Assembly (NCBI GenBank): GCA_003427395.1
Contig: BFEA01000089.1
Location: 1,319,564-1,356,633, forward strand
Length of the DNA: 37,070 nt
Origin: Chara braunii
Lineage: Eukaryota; Streptophyta; Charophyceae; Charales; Characeae
Reading direction: 5' to 3'
The position numbers were made by a program, and so were the translations under genes. The notes under the pieces were generated by a model. The model saw nothing but the letters and a program-made list of their open reading frames with translations, did no database searches and was not told the origin of the DNA. Below, in pieces: positions 29,643-37,070 of this stretch (position 1 is its first letter; the number at the start of each line of letters is the position of its first letter).

Positions 29643-29740
29643 GTTATATAACGTACGTACGTTGTATTCGAATATAAGTTATATAACGTACGTACGTTGT
29701 ATTCGAATACAACGTACCCCATACGTTGTATTCGTATACA
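29643..29740. repeat. Palindrome-rich 35-bp direct repeat
   Basis: GTTATATAACGTACGTACGT begins at 29643 and again at 29678. The second unit ends in a perfect 26-bp palindrome (29692-29717, centre TTC|GAA, flanks GTACGTTGTA / TACAACGTAC). A third partial GTTGTATTCGTATAC follows. Confidence 0.85.
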
Positions 29741-29827
29741 AGGTACGCACACTTTTTTCAGGTTAAGTAGGTAGTGATGGTGTACTGCGGTTTTTGTAAC
29801 ACCGAACACGGTTTCCAGCAAACTACC

Positions 29828-30204
29828 TCTCAACCAACACTTTTTAATAGTTTTTATTTATTTTTACTTTTTTGAAACAAAGCTCCGATCTATCCGTGGA
29901 GAGCAGCAAGTGCTGGGAACCGGGCCAGCGCCCCTCGTGAGATTGTATGGAAAGTACATAAACATTCAGTAACCCCTGAAAACCTGGGGGTATTCCAACG
30001 GCTGGAAGCCGGGTCCAGCGTCCCATCTCTCCCTAATCGCAAGGCCCTAGCCGGGATAGTAGTTGGGGACCACTGGAGGACGCCAGTTAAACCATCCGTC
30101 TCCCTGCCCTTCCCTTAAGCCTGCCACCTCCATCCTGCTGGTGGAAACTGGTTCCAGCGTCCCATGCTCAAACCTGTCTTGGAACAGCTCCATCTCAACC
30201 AACA
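29828..30204 (-). mobile_element. 353-bp retro-insertion with 12-bp target-site duplications and stem-loop tail
   Basis: TCTCAACCAACA at 29828-29839 and 30193-30204 flanks an insert (29840-30192) with an A-rich 3' end on the minus strand (29840-29880). It holds three stem-loops of the same kind: GCTGG-loop-CCAGC at 29912-29929, GCTGGA-AGCCGGG-TCCAGC at 30001-30019, and GCTGG...CCAGC at about 30137-30158. Its last 100 nt match the plus-strand tail at 10230-10360 (CACTTGCTGCTCTCCACGGA, then GGAGCTTTG). It is non-coding and SINE-sized. Confidence 0.75.
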
Positions 30205-30495
30205 TTGGGTATTGTTCCCAGTAAATCTTCTGGGTAGAATGTGAATACCATGTAACAAAAGTGCGACGTTGTCTTTTCATGATCTCCAAAAAATGGCCTG
30301 CTTTCTTTGTTGTACAATGTTCCCGTGGGATGCTGGCCCTGGTTGCCAGCAGGTGAGGCTGCCCACCAGGAGATAGAGTGTCCACATTAAAAAAGCAAAA
30401 AGCAAGGCAAGGGAAGTGGACTCCATGGGGTTCTGGGGGCCGCTATCCAAAAAACAAGGTGGGGTTTCGTGTTCCTCACTGTTGATCCTGAGCAT
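30193..30495 (-). CDS. Short ORFs at the insertion target, function unknown
   Basis: Minus-strand frame from 30385 downward includes VTWYSHSTQKIYWEQYPMLVE, which enters the 353-bp insertion at its 5' junction. An overlapping upstream frame (30495-30277) has a hydrophobic stretch LALLFAFLMWTLYLLVGSL. If the insertion is removed the first frame meets a stop two codons after VE. Amino-acid composition is not obviously low-complexity, but no family is recognised. A perfect stem GCTGGC-CCTGGTT-GCCAGC lies at 30332-30350. Confidence 0.2.
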
Positions 30496-31949
30496 TTATG
30501 GTCCAGAAGGAAGAAGCCAAGCTAGTGGGAATTTAGTAACTTACCCTTAGCCGAACAACAATATTAAACATCTTGCTTCGGGCAACCCTCGTGTGCCGGT
30601 GAATGTAAGGGCATGATCAGAAATGGACTTCTTTGACTGAATGTAGACATTATAAAGGGAAGGTACATTTAGCAACCTCCTGATGGGAGGATGCCCTAAG
30701 TGGAACTTGCGTAATTCCACTTCCTCCCCCCCCCCCCCCCCCCCCCCCCGCCTCCCTACCCCTCCCCAACTCACTGTGTGTTTCTTTTTTTTTTCCTCCA
30801 CCCCATTGGAAAGGAAATTGTGACTGAATGGTACGGACATCGCAAAAAAAGAAAGAAAAAAAAAAAGAAAGGTGCGAAGGTGGAAGTGTTGCTGAACAGA
30901 TAGAGAGTTCACTCTTGTTGGGGCATAGCTACAGTAGAATTTTTCTTTATTGTATTCAGCCACAATTATGTTCTCGATACGTCCAGCAAGGTCCTGTGAA
31001 GGAGCGAGAATTGTGAAATCATGGGAGAAGCAGTAAAGGTTGAATTGTTATACAGGGATGGGGTGTTGCCCCACGCTGATGGCATAATGATTGGATTGTC
31101 ATGCACATCCCGAAAGAGGAATGTTGGCCTCAGTTTCCTACTCGTGCCTCTCCCCACAAGTAGAGAGGAGCCAATTAAAAGATTGGCTAGGAATTTGAAC
31201 TGGCTGGCACCTCACTGTCAGTGGGGATGCAATCTACAGTGTGTTTTTCTTAGAAACTGTGACAAAACAAAGAAAAGAAAAGGAAAGAGAGCAGTCCTCG
31301 TGTGAGTATGCCCTTAGAAAAGGTTGGAAAATATCCAAGCATTTGGGAACAGGAACAAGGGGGAAGCGAAATTGTGGCGTTCATCGCCGTCCATTCTCGA
31401 TCTGCGGAAATGGCATTGAGGTGTGCAGCGTTGCGTAATCTTTCACAGCGTGTGGAATCTTTCATTACTGATATCCTAATAAATCACCACCATTATCCTT
31501 CTCCCTTCCGGTTCTCCTTTTGCTCTGCACCTCCCATTTGACCTACACGCAATCTTCTCTTAAACAAAACGCGTGGAAAGTCAAAAATAAAGGAGAAAGT
31601 ACATGAACAGTCTGGGCCGAGACTCAAGTCGAGCGGATTAAGTGATACTGACCGTAGATAATGAAGGCAGAATGCCAGTATCTCTTAATCCCTGTGGGTG
31701 CAAGCCCGACCATAATCAGGTTTGGAAATGTCATAACTAGCCTGGTCCAGATGCACCTGGAGCACATCGACACGGAGTTGCGCAGGTGCATTCGGACCGC
31801 GATGTTTTTGTCCCTTTTAGACATAAACAGGTTATTTCTGTCATGCACATCTAACTAAATGTATCTGATATCAGGTTTCCAGTGAGAGAGATTTAGTCAC
31901 TGCCAGGTTCACCTGCACTCTAGTTGAGGGTGAATGCCAGCAATATTTA
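30496..31949. other. No recognised gene
   Basis: Includes a C25 homopolymer (30726-30750) and short ORFs (31021-31305 plus, 94 codons; 31661-31858 plus, 65 codons) without motifs. No SINE, LINE or RNA signal found. Confidence 0.5.
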
Positions 31950-31984
31950 CTCACAAAGGGGGGGGCGGCCACCCCACATAAAGA

Positions 31985-32165
31985 CCGGATCCGGGAGCTT
32001 TACCCAGTGTTATGCTTTTGACGGGACCCTGTAGGACCCGAACAAGAAGTACCACCACAAGAACAAGCCTAAAACCTATCGGATCCTCCTGCTTCTGTTT
32101 TGCCCCTGGCTCAATTTCCATTCTGGGGAGCGTCGATCCGGAAACAAAAAGAAGAAAGAAAGAAA
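31985..32165 (-). mobile_element. Fragments of LINE 3' tails
   Basis: Plus-strand GGGAGCTTTACCCAGTGTTA and GACGGGACCCTGTAGGACCC parallel the LINE-A tail at 890-940 (GGGAGCCTTACCCAGTTTTG, GAGACCCCGAGGGACCCGGG). About 60 nt further, TTTCCATTCTGGGGAGCGTC parallels the LINE-B tail at 32818-32837. It is a composite or older relative of both. The adjacent A-rich sequence (32142-32168) is on the side opposite to that expected for a minus-strand tail. Confidence 0.5.
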
Positions 32166-32755
32166 AAAAGTGGGTGAATGCCAGCCCTTCATTCGCTACC
32201 CTGATCCCGGATGCAACTACTTTTTTTTTCCCCAATGCAGACTCGATGTTCTTTCTTTACCAAGATGGTCTGGAAGACAGAGGAGGCAAGAGGGAGGATG
32301 TAGGGGTGATATGAGGAAGGTGTGGTGTTGAGGTGGCAGCACTTTATTGAAAGAGCCTAGGGTGATTCTGTTTCTTTTCTTGGGGATTGATTCTGATATT
32401 GGCATTCGTTTCTCCTCTTTTGTTTGCTTTTTGTTTATTTGAATGATTTTCCTTTCTCTTTGATTCCTTTTTTTTTTTTATGCGGTAATGACCGATGTCC
32501 ATCATCTTCCAAAGTGAAAAACAAACTTGAGGGAAAAAAAACGGAGATTATAGTGATATTTGATCATATTTCTTAATTAGGACATGGGAAATCCAGGTAG
32601 GGTGGGGCAGTGCCTAATTCTTTCAGGGGATATTGACACCAGGGATTGGTCCCAAATTCTCCCAATTAACAAGATTCTTTGTCTCTGGCCATTGATCTTT
32701 GTACTGGATGGCCAGTAATACAGAATCGGGTAAGTGAGACGTTGTCCCAGGACCT
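32166..32755. other. No recognised gene
   Basis: AT-rich with T homopolymers (32220-32228, 32468-32479). The short minus-strand frame near 32640-32740 (LLAIQYKDQWPETKNLVNW) is open but unrecognised. Confidence 0.4.
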
Positions 32756-33545
32756 TCCCTTTTTTTTTCTTTTTTTTTTATAAAAAAAACCAAAACAGGT
32801 CCTTATGGGGTCCATTTCCATTCTGGGGAGCATCAGTCCGGTTCCTATTCCACCGGCAAGTCCAAATAAAATATTACATCATAAAACACACACGCTTCCT
32901 TCCGTCTGGCCGAAGGAACCCTGACCAGCATTGATTACTCCAGCATCGTGGAGGATTGACTGTCAGGCTGCCTTACTTCCACCTTTCCTCTCAGGTCCAG
33001 TATATGAACCTGTCAGATAAATGATAAAGAGCAAGAAAGGTAAAAGACACTACGGAAGATGCAATCTCGGAATTTTGCTCTTCAATATTACGTGGTCTGT
33101 GATAGATAGATGTTGTCCATCTGCTGGCTGGGATCTCTGCCATCTCCACCCTGCTTCTGAGTTGTGCCAATCTTTCCACCGTATGCGAAAGTTGTTTATC
33201 TCTGCTACTTTGCCTCCTGTAAGGCACACCTTAGTGAACTTTGCCTTGATTCTTCTCTGTTGCTCTTCATCATCTGGCATGGAGTGTCTCGTCTTATGCC
33301 ACTTTCAAAGAATCTCTGCCTGAATCAAGGTCCTTGTCTCCGCCCATACATTCTCCCTTGGAGGTGAGAGTCCTTCAATGGTTCTGCAGCACCTTTCATT
33401 CCAGATGGACCACAGCGTTACCTTTCTGATCATTCCAAACCACGTTTTCTCTGTCTTGTGGAATTGAGCTGGGATGTTAGTCCATAAAAGGAGTTGGATG
33501 GGGTGTTCAGGGAGGGGAGTTGAGAATAGGGAAATGTGTCTGACC
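32756..33545 (-). mobile_element. LINE-B second copy (minus strand), 5'-truncated
   Basis: The poly(A) side is the T-rich 32758-32779 stretch. GGTCCTTATGGGGTCCATTT and GGGGAGCATCAGTCCGGTTC mirror the plus copy at 4725-4780. Coding similarity on the minus strand covers LPEHPIQLLLWTNIP, WFGMIRKVTLWSIWNERC and ends at a stop at 33305. The copy begins abruptly near 33545 within the protease locus. Confidence 0.75.
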
Positions 33546-34245
33546 GTAAAGATCGCTAGCAGAGGGGAAGAAGGTGGTTCAGCCAGATTGCTCTCCGGCG
33601 GCTGTAGAGCTTGCGGGTACACATCGACATACTGGTCTTGATGGACGTGCCAGACCGAGTGATGTTCTACCGCTTGGTGATAGAAAGAGTTAATGTTTCC
33701 CAACGTGTGAACCCTACCGCCACTGTCCCATAGAGTCCATGAATTATCAGCGAAAGTAACAGCCCTAAAATGACCTGGATCATGTAGGATGTATGCATGA
33801 ATACTCGGATACATGCCTGGCACATGATTATGTGGGGGGGGCTGTTGTTGTAGTTGCCTACCCATAAATGCCATAGAGGGAACTATGTTCGCGCCAGGTG
33901 TTGTACTGTCGTCATCTGGGCTATAGCACGGTGCTCTTCTTCTATCCAGCAGACAATGTCTGCAAAATCAGATATAGCACGGTGCTCTTCTTCTATCCAG
34001 CAGACAATGTCTGCAAAATCAGATACAGTATAAGGGTCGCAATCGTAAGCCAGAAGACATAGATTAATGGCATAGTACGCACAGTGGCCTTGTTGTAGCA
34101 CTACCATGTCATCTGATTCTACAGATTGCGCAGCAGGGGGAGGTGCATTCAGTTCTACAGTTCGCATAGCTGGCGGAGTTTCATGGTGGTCTTGACGATT
34201 TCTGTCAGGTTCCTCCATTAACTCCATTGGCTCTAGTATGCACTC
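33545..34245 (-). pseudogene. Josephin-like cysteine protease, frameshifted
   Basis: Frame 1 (34245-33883) reads DDMVVLQQGHCAYYAIN, with Cys at residue 49 from the ATG at 34227, then SDFADIVCWIEEEHRA. Frame 2 (33874-33305) reads ILHDPGHFRAVTFADNSWTL, then WDSGG. The order nucleophile Cys in a Q..(H)CA..(A/C)LN-like helix, then His, then Asp/Asn after W-x-L, with an 'F..I...(I/L)(D/E)EE' stretch between, is that of Josephin-domain deubiquitinases. A 51-bp in-frame duplication repeats SDFADIVCWIEEEHRAI, and a one-base frameshift near 33880 separates the halves. The C-terminus runs in frame into the LINE-B insertion. The upstream C2HC-finger ORF suggests these may be parts of one protein. Other papain-fold families (OTU, C39) are less likely. 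No activity is implied. Confidence 0.45.
33923..34024. repeat. 51-bp perfect tandem duplication
   Basis: Units 33923-33973 and 33974-34024 are identical (start ATAGCACGGTGCTC). The length is a multiple of three, so it adds 17 codons without breaking the protease frame. Identity of the copies implies a recent event. Confidence 0.95.
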
Positions 34246-34405
34246 TGGAGAAAATTCACCTTCAACGGGGGCTCCATCAAGTGATCAGAAGGTGGGTCAT
34301 TGTCAATTGGGGCGGGGGAGGAGGTGGGGTTAGGTGGATGAGAAATGGGTCAAGGGCAGGAAGCATGAGCTGATCAGCCGCACTTGTGCTCAGAGTGGCC
34401 GCTAG

Positions 34406-35032
34406 TCATTCAAATGCTGCACAGGTCGCTGCACCTCGTGTCTGGTGCATTCGCAGGCCTGAAGCACTGAAGAAATCATCGCCACATTGCAGGCATCGGA
34501 CTCGAGGCGTACTATTCCTGGCTAGTGTGTATCGAGCGCGTGGATGTCGTTCCATACAGTTGCGAGCATGTCGTCGGTGCAGATCTCTAACTCCTGCGGC
34601 GGGAGCGGTGATCATGCTGTTCAAGGACAACGAGGCCGCTGTCCTGGAGGCGGCGGTGGAGATGGGGAACATCTCTGCCAAAGAGGCATCTGTAACGGTC
34701 GATCTGACAATGGATGCCTCAGCTGACATGGCTTTTGTGACGGCCAATCTGACAATGGATGCCTCGGTCGATGGCTGATCTGACCATGAATGTGTTTTGA
34801 TGATGAGGTTGATGAGGAGGAGGAGGAAGAAGAGAGAGAGAGTGTGTGTGTGTGTGCGCGCGAGCGCGCGCGCTCGCATGTGTTCATGTGTGCGCCTGTG
34901 TGTGTGTTTCCCTGTTACATGCCTAGTCGGGCGATGTACACAATAACCGAGGATCCGCAATGTGATGAAAAGGACTGAATGGACAATGCAGTGCAAGTAG
35001 AATCTCAACAAGCAATGTGCATTCCGATACAT
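34406..35032 (-). CDS. ORF ending in a C2HC zinc finger (208 codons)
   Basis: The last 32 residues contain RCLQCGDDFFSASGLRMHQT and then GAATC: Cys180-x2-Cys183-x12-His196-x7-Cys204, with the hydrophobic pattern (F and L) of a classical finger and Cys as the last ligand. Upstream HRRHARNCMERH may be half of a second finger. Residues 90-150 hold a 15-residue repeat (EASIVR...) encoded by a 45-bp duplication (34706, 34751). The N-terminal third spans (TG)n/(GA)n microsatellites and is unlikely to be native coding, so the true start is unknown. The stop (TGA) lies 160 nt before the protease frame on the same strand. Non-LTR elements of several clades carry N-terminal fingers like this. Confidence 0.4.
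   Translation of the reverse strand: MYRNAHCLLRFYLHCIVHSVLFITLRILGYCVHRPTRHVTGKHTHRRTHEHMRARALARTHTHTLSLFFLLLLINLIIKTHSWSDQPSTEASIVRLAVTKAMSAEASIVRSTVTDASLAEMFPISTAASRTAASLSLNSMITAPAAGVRDLHRRHARNCMERHPRARYTLARNSTPRVRCLQCGDDFFSASGLRMHQTRGAATCAAFE
34820..34912. repeat. Microsatellite block with alternating purine-pyrimidine palindrome
   Basis: (GA)n, then (TG)n, then GCGAGCGCGCGCGCTCGC (perfect palindrome, about 34859-34876), then more TG. It is a strong Z-DNA/cruciform candidate. Confidence 0.85.
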
Positions 35033-35177
35033 ACAAAATGGTGCTGAATAGCGCAGGGAAGACTGAGATACAAATCCTGACCTGAACGGGACTGACCCCT
35101 TTCACGGTGTACAAGATAGCGAAGTAGAACGCTAGGATACTAATGACTAGCCCAATCAATGTTTCAACGCAGACCAA
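34923..35177 (-). CDS. Short hydrophobic ORF, possible membrane protein
   Basis: 84 codons with two hydrophobic segments: TLIGLVISILAFYFAILYTV and ICISVFPALFSTILYV. The layout (short N-terminus, helix, polar loop PVQVR, helix) suits a two-pass membrane peptide. No family is recognised and conservation is untested. A similar arrangement occurs at 18740-19241 on the same strand. Confidence 0.2.
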   Translation of the reverse strand: MVCVETLIGLVISILAFYFAILYTVKGVSPVQVRICISVFPALFSTILYVSECTLLVEILLALHCPFSPFHHIADPRLLCTSPD

Positions 35178-35930
35178 ACATACGTCATGCTCATCACAAA
35201 GTGTGAAGGAGCCTAGCGCTATTACACAGGAAGGAAGCGCCAGGTCCAGACATACACAGACGAAGAGGAGGGGATCAGACGAAGAAGAGGGGGAGAGATG
35301 GGAGTGTCGTCAACACCAAGTCTTTGTCGCAAGTCCCAAATAATCCCTCGTCGAAATGTCTGAAGCCCAAAAGTCGAGTCTGGATCCAATGTCACCAAGC
35401 TCTCTCTCTCTCTTTCTCTCGTAGTCTGCTGATGCAGTGAAGTCAGATAATGAGAGGGTGAGAGGGAGATGGTGGACTGAGAAGAGGAAGAAGAAGAGCT
35501 CTCTCTCTCTCACGAGCCAGGTACTAACCTGTGAAGTTGGCGCTGTGCTGCAGGTACCTTGAAGACGAAGCTGGAGCAATGGCGCTGCAGGTAGGTACTC
35601 CTGGCCTCCGCCCAATCTTTCTCTCTCTAGAACTATCCTAGCTATGGCGCCCAGTGCTGAAGACTACAGCTACCTACTGGCGCCCAGCGCTGAAGACTAA
35701 TTCTAACGCTACTACTACTAGTGCAGCGCCCCCTCCAGAGTGCTGCTGCCGAATCCTGAAGACTACTGACTGCCTCCTGCCTACCCGTGAAGTGCATGGG
35801 AAGTCCTTATGTACTATCTCGGCCTGCCTCCTGACTGCCTCCGACTGCCTGCAGTTGCAGGGCGGGCAGTCCAGGAGGCTGCTCTTGCCAATGCCGAACT
35901 GAGCCAGGGGCTGNCGCTGCAGCTGTCGTG
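35178..35930. other. Low-complexity and short direct repeats
   Basis: (CT)n tracts at about 35400-35420 and 35500-35511. GGCGCCCAGYGCTGAAGACTA is duplicated at 35646 and 35681. CTGACTGCCTCC-type repeats occur at about 35766-35855. Minus-strand and plus-strand ORFs here are composition-driven. One ambiguous base lies at 35914. Confidence 0.5.
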
Positions 35931-36161
35931 GGAACAGGCCAAAAATAGCCTGTTCCTAAAACCCTGGTTCGGTGCCTGAGTTTCAGGGCAGGCCGGTCTG
36001 ATGACAGACCGGAAATGGCCCTTCGTTTCAGGCTAAAAAGGCTACTTTAGTTTGAAACGACACAGGGTCTGTAGGCCCCTGTTTTTCAGGCTTTCGAGCT
36101 GAATGGTCACGGGGCCTGTAGGCCCTGGTTTTCAGGCTTTCAGCCTGAGGGATGCAGGGCC
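35931..36161 (+). ncRNA. Array of six consecutive hairpins
   Basis: GGAACAGGC/GCCTGTTCC (35931-35956). CCCTG/CAGGG (35962-35988). CCGGTCTG-ATGA-CAGACCGG (35993-36012). GTTTCAGGCTAAA/TTTAGTTTGAAAC (36025-36058, two G-U pairs on the plus strand). GGCCCC-TG/CA-C-GGGGCC (36074-36116, one bulge). GGCCCTG/CAGGGCC (36121-36161) enclosing CAGGCT-TTC-AGCCTG. The fifth hairpin's loop contains CTTTCGAGCTGAATGGT, like the loops at 15911-16504. RNA status is inferred from structure only. Confidence 0.5.
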
Positions 36162-37070
36162 TGGAAAATGGCCCTCGTGTGCAGGCGCAGCATGTAACAT
36201 TCCCTGAGTCTGTGTGGGCATGGGTGTAAATCTCTCATGTTCTGAATACATGTATGCATCAGAAATTGGTAGTAATGACCTTGTGTTCCGTGTTTCAATC
36301 TAAGTGTTGGAGTTTGTCCTGTGTCACTTGTGTGCATCAAAGTCATAACCTGTTTCCTTATCAGTTCTAGCCTCCACATACATTCCATTCGGCCATGGGG
36401 AAAGTATCTTCAGCAGTGCCCTTTTTTGTTTCCTTTTTACCCCCCCTCAGCCTTACATGTGTTGCAAAAAAACAAGGGTCAGAACCAGCATAGCACTAGT
36501 CTTTAGGTGAAATTCGCAGCCAGGAGGCTGCGCTTGTGTGGGTTTCATTTCCGTCGTTACATTTCGTTCTATTTTCGGTAAGGTTGTGCAGTACAACTTC
36601 GCTAGGATGGGTTCGTTTGGGGTCTCCGACAGCAGAAAATAGGGTCTGGTCGCAGTCGTCCCTAAAACCGGTCGCAGGGCACGTTAGCTTGTCAAGATCG
36701 TTGCAATTTAGTATAGGGCGCTGTCCATTGTTTCCCTTTTGAGGGATGGAGTTTTTTCCCGTTGCAAACTGGGGGCGGGCGATATGGGTCTGGGCGGGCG
36801 ATTTGGGTCAGGGTCGTTTCCGCTTTTGTTTTTTTCCCTCTTCTACTGCGTTTTCCCAGAAATACAGTATCGAACTGGGTTAAGCCGACGTCCGGCCCAG
36901 ACGTACCGGGCCAGATGGACCGGGCCAGACGAACGGGGGGGGGTCCATCCGGCAAAACCAGACGAGCCAAAAAACATCCCAGGAATTATTTTATTTTTTT
37001 TGAAGATGGGGTTGGAGTGCGCTCTCTGAGAGGAGCCCGAATCCGCAGAGAAACTTGTGAAAGTCATGTG
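36162..37070. other. No recognised gene
   Basis: Mixed DNA with short ORFs only. GGGCCAGA and CCGGGCC repeats near 36895-36925 and a G8 run at 36936-36943. No LINE, SINE or tRNA signal found. Confidence 0.5.

Noticed and set aside
30547-30963. 138-codon minus ORF
   Set aside because: Crosses a C25 homopolymer (poly-Gly) and A/T runs; no domain.

Overview
The window looks like repeat-dense nuclear DNA from a green-lineage (streptophyte) eukaryote. The evidence is plant-type LINEs with a C-terminal zf-RVT zinc domain, a short CCCTAAA-type telomere-like stretch, consensus GT-AG splice donors (CAG|GTAAG), tRNA-headed SINEs, Ty3/gypsy fragments and long microsatellites. A charophyte alga such as Chara is a guess, not a demonstration. 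I see no bacterial operons, CRISPR arrays, rRNA genes or intact functional tRNAs. No intact multi-exon host gene can be proved from sequence alone. Most recognisable coding sequence is broken retrotransposon.

Layout. 1-783: a LINE tail and a 345-bp tandem duplication. 784-3358: LINE-A (minus). 3102-3621: a 257-bp inverted repeat whose arms are LINE-A coding sequence. 3622-4806: LINE-B (plus). About 4970-7484: LINE-C (plus). 7.5-15.9 kb: mostly unassigned DNA with a 30-bp tandem repeat, a Ty3/gypsy integrase end, a gag-like zinc-knuckle ORF, (GA)n and (TG)n tracts, and four identical minus-strand splice-donor motifs. 15.9-17.1 kb: seven related stem-loops, then a 123-bp repeat that also folds. 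20250-22852: a 2.57-kb retroposed unit with 17-bp target-site duplications, a poly(A) tail and a 499-codon Asn-rich reading frame holding two internal stops. 23.3-25.7 kb: a low-complexity Ala/Pro/Ser ORF, telomere-like DNA, an inverted-repeat MITE, TTTCGGCAGC repeats and a 356-nt stretch with no cytosine on the plus strand. 26.0-27.5 kb: a SINE head, an LTR/primer-binding-site candidate with nested hairpins, and LINE-D split by an 86-bp retro-insertion. 28.4-29.6 kb: LINE-E (reverse transcriptase N-terminal half) split by a tRNA-derived SINE. 29.8-30.2 kb: another short retro-insertion with target-site duplications. 32.7-35.0 kb: a second LINE-B tail inserted into a minus-strand locus encoding a Josephin-like cysteine protease, downstream of a C2HC zinc-finger ORF. 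35.9-36.2 kb: six consecutive hairpins.

The most unusual signal is structural rather than protein-coding. Several repeat families are built from stem-loops whose arms differ between copies yet stay complementary, with G-U pairs on one strand: 15911-16504, 35931-36161, 26478-26645, and a dispersed GCTGRN-loop-NYCAGC stem-loop near the poly(A) end of several retro-insertions. This implies selection on, or a copying mechanism that maintains, RNA structure. The second unusual item is the zinc-finger plus Josephin-like protease locus. All coordinates and matches were read by eye; no alignment, folding or database search was run.
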